Shown piece after piece: positions 27,622 through 35,363 of a stretch of 64,000 nt of DNA (position 1 is the stretch's first letter; each line of letters opens with the position of its first letter). Both the position numbers and the translations under genes were made by a program. The DNA comes from Aquicella lusitana (lineage in GTDB: Bacteria > Pseudomonadota > Gammaproteobacteria > DSM-16500), in NCBI RefSeq assembly GCF_902459475.1, contig NZ_LR699114.1, forward strand, positions 124,001 through 188,000. Direction: 5' to 3'. The notes below the pieces were generated by a model. The model saw only the letters and a list, made by a program, of their open reading frames with translations, was not told where the DNA came from and searched no databases.

Positions 27622-28554
27622 CTATCCCTTCCCTTTGCGGCCTTTTTCCGCTTCTTCAAGCCGGTCTTTTTTATTGAATTCAATACTTGTCTCAATGAAT
27701 TCAATGATCTTGCCCGCAACATCAATGCCGGTTGTTTTCTCGATTCCTTCGAGGCCGGGCGAAGCGTTGACTTCCATAATGAGCGGACCGCGCGCGGAGC
27801 GGATGATATCGACACCTGCCACATTGAGACCAATAATTTGCGCGGAGCGGATGGCCATGTTTCGCTCTTCATCTGTAATTTCAATGGCTGTCGCGATGCC
27901 GCCGCGATGCAGATTGGAACGGAATTCTTCGGGTGATTTAGCTTGTCTCTTCATGGCGGCAACGACTTTATCGCCCACCACAAAACAACGAATATCTGCG
28001 CCGCCGGTTTCCTTGATGTATTCCTGGACCATAATGTTTACCTTGAGGCCCAGAAACGCTTCCAGTACGCTGCGTGCTGCTTTTGCTGTTTCAACCAGAA
28101 CGACACCGATGCCTTGCGTGCCTTCCAGGAATTTGATGACGAGCGGTGTGCCGCCAACCATTTTGATCAGGTCCTGGATCTCGTCAACGGAGTGCGCAAA
28201 TCCGGTAATGGGCAAGCCAATGCCTTTTTTAGACAATAGCTGCAGAGAGCGCAATTTATCCCGGGCACGGGTGATCGCTACTGAATCATTGACACAAAAT
28301 ACGCCCATCATTTCCAGCTGGCGCACAACTGCAGCGCCATAAAACGTGACGGATGCGCCAATGCGGGGAATAACGGCGTCGTAATTTTCAAGCGCCTTGC
28401 CCTTGTAATGGATCGTCGGTTCTACGGATGTAATATTCATGTAGCAGCGCAGCGTATCAATGGTGTCGGCCTGATGTCCGCGCGCGGTGGCGGCCTCGAT
28501 CAATCGGTGCGTTGAATAAAGACTGCTTTTCCTCGATAAAATGGCTATTTTCAT
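27622..28554 (-). CDS. rimK: RimK ATP-grasp glutamate ligase
   Basis: RimK adds glutamate residues to the C-terminus of ribosomal protein S6. The ATP-grasp region runs from [20 protein letters not shown] through [20 protein letters not shown] to [14 protein letters not shown], which holds the catalytic metal site. The N-terminal domain begins [20 protein letters not shown]. Length (310 aa) fits. The start overlaps the stop of rimB by 4 bases, showing translational coupling. Confidence 0.93.
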   Translation of the reverse strand: MKIAILSRKSSLYSTHRLIEAATARGHQADTIDTLRCYMNITSVEPTIHYKGKALENYDAVIPRIGASVTFYGAAVVRQLEMMGVFCVNDSVAITRARDKLRSLQLLSKKGIGLPITGFAHSVDEIQDLIKMVGGTPLVIKFLEGTQGIGVVLVETAKAARSVLEAFLGLKVNIMVQEYIKETGGADIRCFVVGDKVVAAMKRQAKSPEEFRSNLHRGGIATAIEITDEERNMAIRSAQIIGLNVAGVDIIRSARGPLIMEVNASPGLEGIEKTTGIDVAGKIIEFIETSIEFNKKDRLEEAEKGRKGKG

Positions 28555-29021
28555 TTTTTTGGAATCCTGGTGGTCACAAAGGAACGTGCCGGGTTAACGA
28601 TAAAGCGCTTACGCAGAGCGCTCCTGCCTAATAACATTCTAAACAGCATGTTTTCTCGCTCGGTGAGCGTAATCTCAATCGACCAGGTTTGTCCAGCCAT
28701 TGTGATAGGGGTTTGTATAACATAACGTTCTTCTTCGTGACCGCCCGAGTCAGTGACCAGGCGCCTGTCAACGACGTCAGCTACACAGGTAATAATTTTT
28801 TCCGTGTTATGTTGCAGGGGGTGGATGTCAAAGCGGATTCGCTGCTTTCCATTTTCGATAAAGGGGTTTAAAGAAAAGGCATGGAGCGCAGAAGTACGCG
28901 CGCCCGTGTCGACCTTTGCCTTGATATGGAAAATATTCAATTCAGGCAAGCTGACCCATTCCCGCCATCCAATGAGGGGGTATTTTCTTACAGGTTTAAT
29001 TAATTTGATATTTTTTTCCAA
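28551..29021 (-). CDS. rimB: RimB-type retropepsin-like ATP-dependent zinc protease family protein
   Basis: The family signature [13 protein letters not shown] holds the aspartic-protease-like D-T-G of the DUF785/RimB group. Bacterial RimB is reported to remove glutamates added by RimK. The gene overlaps rimK by 4 bases. I place the start at a TTG at 29021, because AAAGGAAAATCAAG precedes it at good spacing; the longest frame starts at a GTG at 29072, which has no ribosome site and would run into the neighbouring promoter. The 156-residue product has the full retropepsin-like core. Confidence 0.82.
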   Translation of the reverse strand: MEKNIKLIKPVRKYPLIGWREWVSLPELNIFHIKAKVDTGARTSALHAFSLNPFIENGKQRIRFDIHPLQHNTEKIITCVADVVDRRLVTDSGGHEEERYVIQTPITMAGQTWSIEITLTERENMLFRMLLGRSALRKRFIVNPARSFVTTRIPKK

Positions 29022-29074
29022 CTTGATTTTCCTTTGCCTAACTGGGTAAGCGAGTTCTGGAGTGAGAATCACTA

Positions 29075-29107
29075 TTTAATATTATCTTAAGCTGCCCGGC
29101 CTATAGT
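29075..29107 (+). promoter_or_regulatory. PmrA-box-like direct repeat plus -10
   Basis: TTTAATATT-AT-CTTAAGCTG matches the tandem cTTAATatT-N2-cTTAATatT PmrA consensus at 14 of 18 positions. Seven bases later comes TATAGT as -10 (29102-29107). The F-box gene promoter at 47104-47136 has the same -10 hexamer at the same spacing. The start codon is 31 bases downstream of the -10. Confidence 0.6.
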
Positions 29108-29138
29108 CAAAACAATCTTTCACTTGGAGGATACGAAA

Positions 29139-29579
29139 ATGGATAATCGTTTAAACCGGAGTGATCCTATTGATATTCCCCTTAAGTCCGCTAAAAGAAA
29201 CAAGGAAAAAAGTGAGTATCCCGTGGGCAGTCCCGGCCACCACCTGCGTGAAAAAACCATTCCCGCCAGCCAATTAATGTCATCAGTCGCCTTAGAATTT
29301 GTAAACAATAATAATCTTTGTATCAGGCAGGAGGATTTTATGGAGGCGAGAGAGAATCTGAAAAAACTGCTGGAAAAGTTTTTCGATCAATTCAAAGAGC
29401 CTTATTCAGATGATGAACCTGTCAGCCTCGATAAAATCAAGGGAGATTTGAATGCCGACCAACCCTGGCACTACCCGGAAGGGGGATTTCATTTATTTGC
29501 GACACTTGGAGGCGAACTTTTTCCTGGGGAAGGAAATCCGAAAGAAGTCAGCGAAGATGAAATGCGATTGATAAAATAA
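29139..29579 (+). CDS. Unknown protein, 146 aa, candidate PmrA-regulated effector
   Basis: No family is recognised. The protein is hydrophilic, lacks a signal peptide and membrane segment, and has a helical middle (EARENLKKLLEKFFDQFKEP). Its C-terminus is acidic followed by hydrophobic residues (KEVSEDEMRLIK), resembling the Glu-rich E-block tails of Legionella Dot/Icm substrates. I use the ATG at 29139 because GGAGG lies 8 bases before it; a TTG at 29124 is in frame but overlaps that site. A PmrA-like box precedes it. It converges with ccmH, with 2 bases between stops. Confidence 0.65.
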   Translation: MDNRLNRSDPIDIPLKSAKRNKEKSEYPVGSPGHHLREKTIPASQLMSSVALEFVNNNNLCIRQEDFMEARENLKKLLEKFFDQFKEPYSDDEPVSLDKIKGDLNADQPWHYPEGGFHLFATLGGELFPGEGNPKEVSEDEMRLIK

Positions 29580-29581
29580 AT

Positions 29582-30001
29582 TTATTTTAATTTAACTATT
29601 CGCCGCAAAAAGTAGAAGCCGGTGATGATGCCAAACAGTGGAAATAGCCACAGAATAGCGGTGAGGAGATTAAAGCGTGGACGCAGCAGAATAAATTCCC
29701 CATAGCGTTTGACCAGGTATGCTTTGATTTCCTCATCCGATTTATTGTTTTTTACCAGTTGATATACTTTTAGGCGCAAGTCATTGGCGAGCGGCGCGTT
29801 GGAATCCGCTATGTTTTGATTTTGACAAACAACACAGCGAATTTCTTTAGTCAAAGACTCGAAACGTTTGGCATCTGCGACGGAGGTAAAAGGATAAGGA
29901 TCGCGTTCAATGGCAAAAGTGCTATTCACCCAGAACAGCATAAAAATAAGGGGAAAGAAAACCAAAATAAAATGCGCCCATCCGAATAATTGACGTGTCA
30001 T
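29582..30001 (-). CDS. ccmH: Cytochrome c maturation protein CcmH (short form)
   Basis: The N-terminal segment is a signal or membrane anchor, followed by the thiol motif RCVVCQNQNIADSNAPLAND and YGEFILLRP, then a C-terminal membrane segment. CcmH keeps apocytochrome cysteines reduced so haem can attach. The protein is 139 aa; the CcmI-like tetratricopeptide part fused in E. coli is absent. It overlaps ccmG by 4 bases and is the last gene of the cluster. Confidence 0.93.
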   Translation of the reverse strand: MTRQLFGWAHFILVFFPLIFMLFWVNSTFAIERDPYPFTSVADAKRFESLTKEIRCVVCQNQNIADSNAPLANDLRLKVYQLVKNNKSDEEIKAYLVKRYGEFILLRPRFNLLTAILWLFPLFGIITGFYFLRRIVKLK

Positions 30002-30534
30002 GGTTTTGCCTCATATTTCCTGATGATGGGATACAAGACTTCATCCCAAACCCGCTGATCAATCACGCCAACATGACGGTAAACAATTTTTCCCTGCGGG
30101 CTAATGATAAATGTTTCTGGCGTGCCATATACCCCCAGATCAATGGCGACATCACCGTGTGTATCCATGCCCGTCAGAATATAAGGATCACCCAGTTTTT
30201 TCAGCCAACGCTTGGCTTCGTCAGGATCATCCTTATAGTCAATGCTGTAAACAGGAATATGATATTGGTGCCTGATTTTCATCAGCATGCCATGTTCGAT
30301 GCTACAGGCGTAACACCAGGTGGCCCAGACATTTAACAGCGTGACGCGACCCGCCAATGCTTTCTGCGTTAACAATCTCTCTGGTTGATAAAGCGTCGGC
30401 AGCTGAAAAGCAGGCACGTTTTCACCAATCAGTGGAGAGGGCAATTCATTGGGTTTGGAATAAAAAAGCTGGCGCCACAAAAGAATCAGCAAGGCAAACA
30501 GGATAAGAAAAGGAACAAGCTGTTTTAACTTCAT
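29998..30534 (-). CDS. ccmG: Thiol:disulfide interchange protein CcmG/DsbE
   Basis: An N-terminal membrane anchor (residues ~8-23) precedes a thioredoxin domain with the active site WATWCYACSIEHGML. The CYAC dipeptide differs from the CPTC or CVPC often seen in CcmG. The conserved cis-proline strand VYGTPETFIIS follows. It reduces disulfides in apocytochrome c in the periplasm. The gene overlaps ccmH by 4 bases and starts 5 bases after ccmF. Confidence 0.92.
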   Translation of the reverse strand: MKLKQLVPFLILFALLILLWRQLFYSKPNELPSPLIGENVPAFQLPTLYQPERLLTQKALAGRVTLLNVWATWCYACSIEHGMLMKIRHQYHIPVYSIDYKDDPDEAKRWLKKLGDPYILTGMDTHGDVAIDLGVYGTPETFIISPQGKIVYRHVGVIDQRVWDEVLYPIIRKYEAKP

Positions 30535-30539
30535 TTGCT

Positions 30540-32426
30540 CTATCCTTTTCCTGCTGCAGACAGTGTCTGTTTACGCTGGCGCATGGCGAAAAAACCGCCT
30601 ACGATCATGAGCAGGCCGCCTACCCATATAAAGCGCACAAAAGGTTTGTAATAAATTCGTACGGACCAATATTCCATATCGAGCGGTTCGCCGAGCGCAA
30701 TATAAAGATCGCGAAAAATGCTGGGATGGATATCGACTTTGGTCATGACCATGTCACGAACAAGAAAAATTCTTTTTTCTGGATACAACGCAGTGATGGG
30801 GCGTCCCTTTTTCAATACTTCAAATTCGGCGCGGACACCGCGATAGTTGGCGCCATTCGCGCTCTCGGTTCCCACGAAGAAAAATTGATAAGGGCCGACA
30901 TTCACGGCATCCCCCGGTTTGATTCTTGCCTCACGTTCTTCATTCAAGACATTGGACAGGATGACCCCGATAACGAGGATGGCAAAACCCAAATGGGTAA
31001 TGGACATGCCCGGTAAAAAGCGCAAATAACCCACGAGACTTAGCATGATCCAGAAACTTAAACTTAAGGTAATGAGTGCGGTGATTTCCAGGCCGCCAGT
31101 AAAAAACCACAATAGGACACCGGCAGCCAGTATGCTGGTGCCCATTCTTTTCAATGCAGGCCCCCAAGTCATTTTCATCTCAGGATCCTGCCAGCGGCTG
31201 AAGGGGCCAAAACCCATTAGCAGCATCACTATAAAAGTGAGCGGTGTCATCACTTTATTGAAATAGGGAGCGCCCACAGAAATTGTTCCCAGATGAAGTG
31301 CATCCAGAATAAGCGGGTATAACGTGCCCAGTAAAACTGTTAGCATGGCAGTGAACAACAGAAGGCTGTTTAATAGCAGCATCGTTTCGCGGGAAAAAAA
31401 TGTAAAGCGTTGCATATTGCCTGAACTGAATGCGGGCAGACGGATCACATAAATGGCGAGGGCAGACGTCATGAGCACTGCCAGCAAGAGTAAAAGAAAG
31501 ATGCCGCGAGCTGGATCATTTGCAAATGTATGTGCGGAAATAAGCACACCTGAGCGTACTAAAAAAGTACCCAGCAGACTCAGTGCAAAACTGATAATTG
31601 CAAGCAGTGCTGCCCAAGCTTTGGCTGCGTTACGTTTTTCAACCAGTGCCAGCACGTGAATAAGCGCGGTACCCGACAGCCATGGCAGCAGCGAAGCATT
31701 TTCGACCGGGTCCCAAAACCAGAAACCGCCCCAGCCGAGGACGCGATATGCCCACCAGCTGCCGAGCGTGATGCCAAAGGTAAGAAAGCACCAGGCGGCA
31801 AGCGCAAAGCGGCGCGTGATATTCGCCCAGTTTGTATCCAGTTTGCCGCGTATCAAAGCGGCTTGCGTGATGGCAAACGCTACGGAAAAACCGACGTAGC
31901 CGATATAAAGCATGGGGGGGTGAATGACAAAGCCCGGATCCTGCAAAAGCGGATTCAGGTCTTGCCCTGTTTGCGGCCCAATGGCAGGCAGAAAAGGGTT
32001 GGAGGTTAATAAAAGAAAACAGAGAAAACAAAAGCTGATCAGGCCTAATACGGCAAGTACAAGCGGGGAAGTGTCATTATTTTTCTGGGTGGCGGAAAAA
32101 AACAGTGTCCAGATCGTCAGAATCAGAATCCATAATAAAATGGATCCTTCATGTGCGCCCCATACTGCCGTCAAACGATACATGAGTGGCAAGAGGGGAT
32201 GGGAATTGGCGGCAACATAAGCGATGGAAAAATCGCTGGTAGTGAAGGCGATGGTCAAAAGAATATAGGCAACCGCGACAAAAACAAATTGTCCCCATGC
32301 GCCGGGACGGGCACAGGCCAGTGCATAGGGATTGCGGCGCCAGTATCCCCAGAGGGGAAAGAGACTTTGCAGAAGTGAGAAAACAAGGGCAAGGATGAGT
32401 GAAAGCGTTCCGAGTAAACTGATCAT
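30540..32426 (-). CDS. ccmF: Haem lyase subunit CcmF
   Basis: This 628-residue polytopic protein carries the haem-handling tryptophan-rich motif GWGGFWFWDPVENASLLPWL and the neighbouring conserved histidines. About 14-15 membrane segments are visible. With CcmH it ligates haem to apocytochrome c on the periplasmic side. It overlaps ccmE by 4 bases. Length is close to E. coli CcmF (647 aa). Confidence 0.95.
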   Translation of the reverse strand: MISLLGTLSLILALVFSLLQSLFPLWGYWRRNPYALACARPGAWGQFVFVAVAYILLTIAFTTSDFSIAYVAANSHPLLPLMYRLTAVWGAHEGSILLWILILTIWTLFFSATQKNNDTSPLVLAVLGLISFCFLCFLLLTSNPFLPAIGPQTGQDLNPLLQDPGFVIHPPMLYIGYVGFSVAFAITQAALIRGKLDTNWANITRRFALAAWCFLTFGITLGSWWAYRVLGWGGFWFWDPVENASLLPWLSGTALIHVLALVEKRNAAKAWAALLAIISFALSLLGTFLVRSGVLISAHTFANDPARGIFLLLLLAVLMTSALAIYVIRLPAFSSGNMQRFTFFSRETMLLLNSLLLFTAMLTVLLGTLYPLILDALHLGTISVGAPYFNKVMTPLTFIVMLLMGFGPFSRWQDPEMKMTWGPALKRMGTSILAAGVLLWFFTGGLEITALITLSLSFWIMLSLVGYLRFLPGMSITHLGFAILVIGVILSNVLNEEREARIKPGDAVNVGPYQFFFVGTESANGANYRGVRAEFEVLKKGRPITALYPEKRIFLVRDMVMTKVDIHPSIFRDLYIALGEPLDMEYWSVRIYYKPFVRFIWVGGLLMIVGGFFAMRQRKQTLSAAGKG

Positions 32427-32851
32427 ACTGCGTTTTCCCTCATTGCCTTATAAACATTTTTGGGCATGTAATTTTCATCGTGTTTGGCAAGGACCCGTGA
32501 TGCGACAAAAATACCTTGTGGATCTAATGTTCCTTCTGCAATCACGCCCTTGCCTTCGCGAAACAGATCCGGCAGCACGCCCACGTAGCGTACAGTCTGC
32601 TCGCGTTTTAGATCTGTGACGGTGAATTGCACGCCCAATCCCGTTTTATCACGCTGAACGCTGCCTTTTTTAACCATACCGCCGAGACGAAAATATGCTC
32701 GGGTGGAAACCTGCGCAGAGGTTATCTGGCTAGGCGTTAAGAAGGCATTAATATTTTGTTTAAGTGCATACAGAATGAGTCCGGTGGCGAGCGCGAGCCC
32801 TGCGCTAAAGAGCAGTACATAGACTATTCGTCGTTGATGAATTTTATTCAT
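32423..32851 (-). CDS. ccmE: Haem chaperone CcmE
   Basis: An N-terminal membrane anchor precedes a small beta-barrel. The haem-binding histidine lies in VLAKHDENYMP near the C-terminus, the position equivalent to His130 of E. coli. CcmE carries haem covalently from CcmC to CcmF. The gene overlaps both ccmF and ccmD, showing tight coupling. Length (142 aa) is normal. Confidence 0.95.
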   Translation of the reverse strand: MNKIHQRRIVYVLLFSAGLALATGLILYALKQNINAFLTPSQITSAQVSTRAYFRLGGMVKKGSVQRDKTGLGVQFTVTDLKREQTVRYVGVLPDLFREGKGVIAEGTLDPQGIFVASRVLAKHDENYMPKNVYKAMRENAV

Positions 32852-33002
32852 GGTGGTTTCTTTGTGCGCGCAGATACTTTTGCCAACGCCGCCATGGAAT
32901 GAGCCATTGCGCCGCTAAAAAGAACAATACACTGCCATATGCGATCCAGACATAAAAGCCGTGGCCGCCCATGGAGAAAAATTTTAATAACAGGTCCATC
33001 AT
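32844..33002 (-). CDS. ccmD: Haem exporter-associated small protein CcmD
   Basis: This short gene (52 aa) sits between ccmC and ccmE. The translation reads MMDLLLKFFSMGGHGFYVWI, followed by a single membrane segment and a basic tail (PWRRWQKYLRAQ), which is the CcmD pattern. CcmD stabilises CcmC-CcmE release. The start ATG overlaps the ccmC stop (ATGA), and the end overlaps the ccmE start by 8 bases. An alternative ATG lies one codon downstream at 32999. Confidence 0.85.
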   Translation of the reverse strand: MMDLLLKFFSMGGHGFYVWIAYGSVLFFLAAQWLIPWRRWQKYLRAQRNHHE

Positions 33003-33727
33003 CGTTTGTCCCGCAGCCAATGATGATTGGCGTGAATGGCGGTCAAGTCATAACGCATTCGTACGAAAAGCACAATGAAATAATACATAAAAAAGGCAGC
33101 AATCATGGCCAGCAGGGGATGTAGCATGGAGGCATCAATGGCGGAAGGCGCAAATAGTTTTAAAGTGGCGCCCTGATGCAGGGTGTTCCACCAGTAAACA
33201 GAATAATGAATGATGGGAATATCTACAAAGCCAACTAGCACCAGGATTGCGACAGCCCGTTCACCTCTTGGTTTTTGCGCAATAGCAGACTGGAATAACA
33301 GGATGCCCAGATATAAAAACAGGAGAATGAGCTCGGAAGTGAGTCTTGCGTCCCAAATCCACCAGGTGCCCCACATGGGTTTTCCCCACAGACTGCCAGT
33401 TAACAGTGAGAGAAAGGTAAAGCCTGCGCCGATCGGTGCGCTGTGGCGGATGACGAGAAAAGCGAGCTTCAGCCTAAAGATGATCCCGGCCGCTGCGGCA
33501 CCCGCCATGACGGCATAAATAAAGAGGGAAAGAAAAGCACAGGGCACGTGCACATAGATGATACGAAAACCCTCACCTTGCAAATAATCTGCAGGCGCGA
33601 TCAGCAGTCCGCCGATCATGCCATAACTGAATGACAGAATAAAAAAGGCTGTCAGCCAGGGGATGAGTTTATCGGACAAATAAAAAAATTTTTTTGGCGA
33701 TGCGAGGCTTGAAATCAGAGACCACAT
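32999..33727 (-). CDS. ccmC: Haem ABC-type export protein CcmC
   Basis: The protein has six membrane segments and the tryptophan-rich motif MWGTWWIWDARLTSELILLF, which binds haem. CcmC transfers haem to CcmE. Here it opens the cluster. No ccmA or ccmB precedes it; upstream lies a 200-base gap and a divergent gene. The CcmAB components must be elsewhere or missing. Length (242 aa) is normal. Confidence 0.95.
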   Translation of the reverse strand: MWSLISSLASPKKFFYLSDKLIPWLTAFFILSFSYGMIGGLLIAPADYLQGEGFRIIYVHVPCAFLSLFIYAVMAGAAAAGIIFRLKLAFLVIRHSAPIGAGFTFLSLLTGSLWGKPMWGTWWIWDARLTSELILLFLYLGILLFQSAIAQKPRGERAVAILVLVGFVDIPIIHYSVYWWNTLHQGATLKLFAPSAIDASMLHPLLAMIAAFFMYYFIVLFVRMRYDLTAIHANHHWLRDKR

Positions 33728-33881
33728 CCTGTTTGTGCCTTTTACCTATTGTGGGCCAAAATCCTATCAAAGATAGGGGATAATAACAATAATGTTCAAT
33801 TTTTATGCTTCTTCCGGATCGCTGTCGGGATCCGTTGCAAACATTGGGCGGCAAGTTTGGCGTCTCGGTGAATTTAACCTT

Positions 33882-33890
33882 TGGTATAAT
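33882..33890 (+). promoter_or_regulatory. Extended -10 promoter
   Basis: TGGTATAAT is a perfect extended -10 (TGnTATAAT) 37 bases before the ATG of the methyltransferase pseudogene. No good -35 is seen, as is usual with extended -10 promoters. Confidence 0.45.
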
Positions 33891-33927
33891 AAGCTTAAGA
33901 ATAGTTTCAATTTGTAGGGGTAGTTAA

Positions 33928-34565
33928 ATGGATCAAAAATCAAATGATGCGTTAATCAACTCGCTGACCGCTATGATAGTTGGTTTGATCGCCATCAAGC
34001 TGTTTTTTTATCAGAGGTTGAAGCTTACAAGAAAGTCATTCCATTATCGGGAGAAGGACTTGAAATTGGGGCGGGATCGGGAAGATTTGCTGCTGCTCTT
34101 GGGATAAAGACAGGCATAGAGCCTTCGGATAAGTTGGGCAATATGGCAAGATCGCGCGGAATTAATGTTATTAAGGGTGTCGCAGAATCATTACCTTTTC
34201 TGGATCAGCAATTTGACTATGTGCTGTTTGGTACTGTCATGTGTTTTTTAGAAGATCCTTTGCCAGCACTTTTAGAGGCAAAACGAGTATTAAAACCAAA
34301 TGGTACACTGATTATTGGAATGTTAGATAAAAATTCAAAATTAGTTAAAAGCTATGAGGCTAGAAAAGAAAATCCCTTTTATCGTGATGCGCATTTCTTT
34401 GCCGTAAACGAAATATTGATATTGTTGCATGAAGCGCATTTTAAAGAGAAAGAGATTTATCAGACCATTTTTGCGCGGCTTGAAGATATTAAGCAGCCCG
34501 AAATAGTCAAGCCAGGCTATGGCGAAGGCGGATATGTGATTATTTCGGCGCAACCTCGTTTGTAA
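33928..34565 (+). pseudogene. Class I SAM-dependent methyltransferase, frameshifted near the 5' end
   Basis: An ATG at 33928, after TAGGGGTAGTTAA, reads MDQKSNDALINS. The rest of the protein continues in another frame with RYDSWFDRHQAVFLSEVEAY and SAM motif I (LEIGAGSGRFAAALG). It then runs through GTVMCFLEDPLPALLEAKRVLKPNGTL to the stop at 34565. A missing base around 33955-33966 would join both parts. Without the repair, the only downstream start (TTG 34134) lies after the SAM-binding motif. The enzyme is therefore probably inactive unless the frameshift is a sequencing error or is bypassed. Fold resembles UbiE/Methyltransf_11. Confidence 0.7.
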
Positions 34566-34633
34566 GTAATGGAGAATCATAAAATGGAACGATCAGAGCT
34601 TTCAATAACCGCGATTCAATGCTGTAAAAAATA

Positions 34634-35356
34634 ATGCACATCCTTTACTGGATTGTTATTTTCGGGCTGGCAATGAGTGCTATAGCCTTGGTGGGGGCGG
34701 TAACATTACTTTTGCCAGAGGCTATGTTTAAAAAACTTATTATGCCGTTAGTCAGTCTGGCTGCAGGTACGCTAATTGGTGGAGCTTTTTTCCATCTTTT
34801 ACCCGAGGCGGTAACAAAATTAGGAAATATAAAATTTGTTTATTTATGGCTTGTGCTGGGATTTATTTCCTTCCTGATGCTCGAGCAATTTCTACATTGG
34901 CACCATTGTCATCGGTCCCTTATACGGCATCATCCAGTGAGCTATCTCATTTTGATTGCTGATGGCATACATAATTTTATAGGTGGGTTGGCGGTTGGAG
35001 CAGCATTTATTATTGATATAAAACTTGGAATACTTACCTGGTTTATTGCTGTTGCACATGAAATTCCCCAGGAGCTTGGCGATTTCGGCATTTTGATACA
35101 TAGCGGCTGGATGAAAAGATCCGCGTTAATTTACAATTTTATATCGGCAATCACATTCTTAATTGGTGGAATATTTGCTTACATTATTTCGGAGGAAATT
35201 AATGTGGCGATATTGCTTGCATTTGGCGCGGGGAATTTTATATACATTGGCGCAGCAGACCTTATTCCTTTAATGCGAAGTAAGTATCTTTATGATCAAA
35301 TATTGCAGTTTGGTTTTTTCACGATAGGTGTTTTCATTATGTATATTTTAACTTAA
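34634..35356 (+). CDS. ZIP-family divalent metal transporter
   Basis: The protein has seven to eight membrane segments and the ZIP metal-site motifs ADGIHNFIGGLAVGAAF and AVAHEIPQELGDFGIL in consecutive helices (TM4 and TM5). A histidine-rich cytoplasmic loop (LHWHHCHRSLIRHH) precedes them. ZIP carriers import Zn2+, Fe2+ or other divalent metals. It is convergent with the P-type ATPase gene, 7 bases apart. Metal specificity is unclear. Confidence 0.9.
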   Translation: MHILYWIVIFGLAMSAIALVGAVTLLLPEAMFKKLIMPLVSLAAGTLIGGAFFHLLPEAVTKLGNIKFVYLWLVLGFISFLMLEQFLHWHHCHRSLIRHHPVSYLILIADGIHNFIGGLAVGAAFIIDIKLGILTWFIAVAHEIPQELGDFGILIHSGWMKRSALIYNFISAITFLIGGIFAYIISEEINVAILLAFGAGNFIYIGAADLIPLMRSKYLYDQILQFGFFTIGVFIMYILT

Positions 35357-35363
35357 TGCTTAT

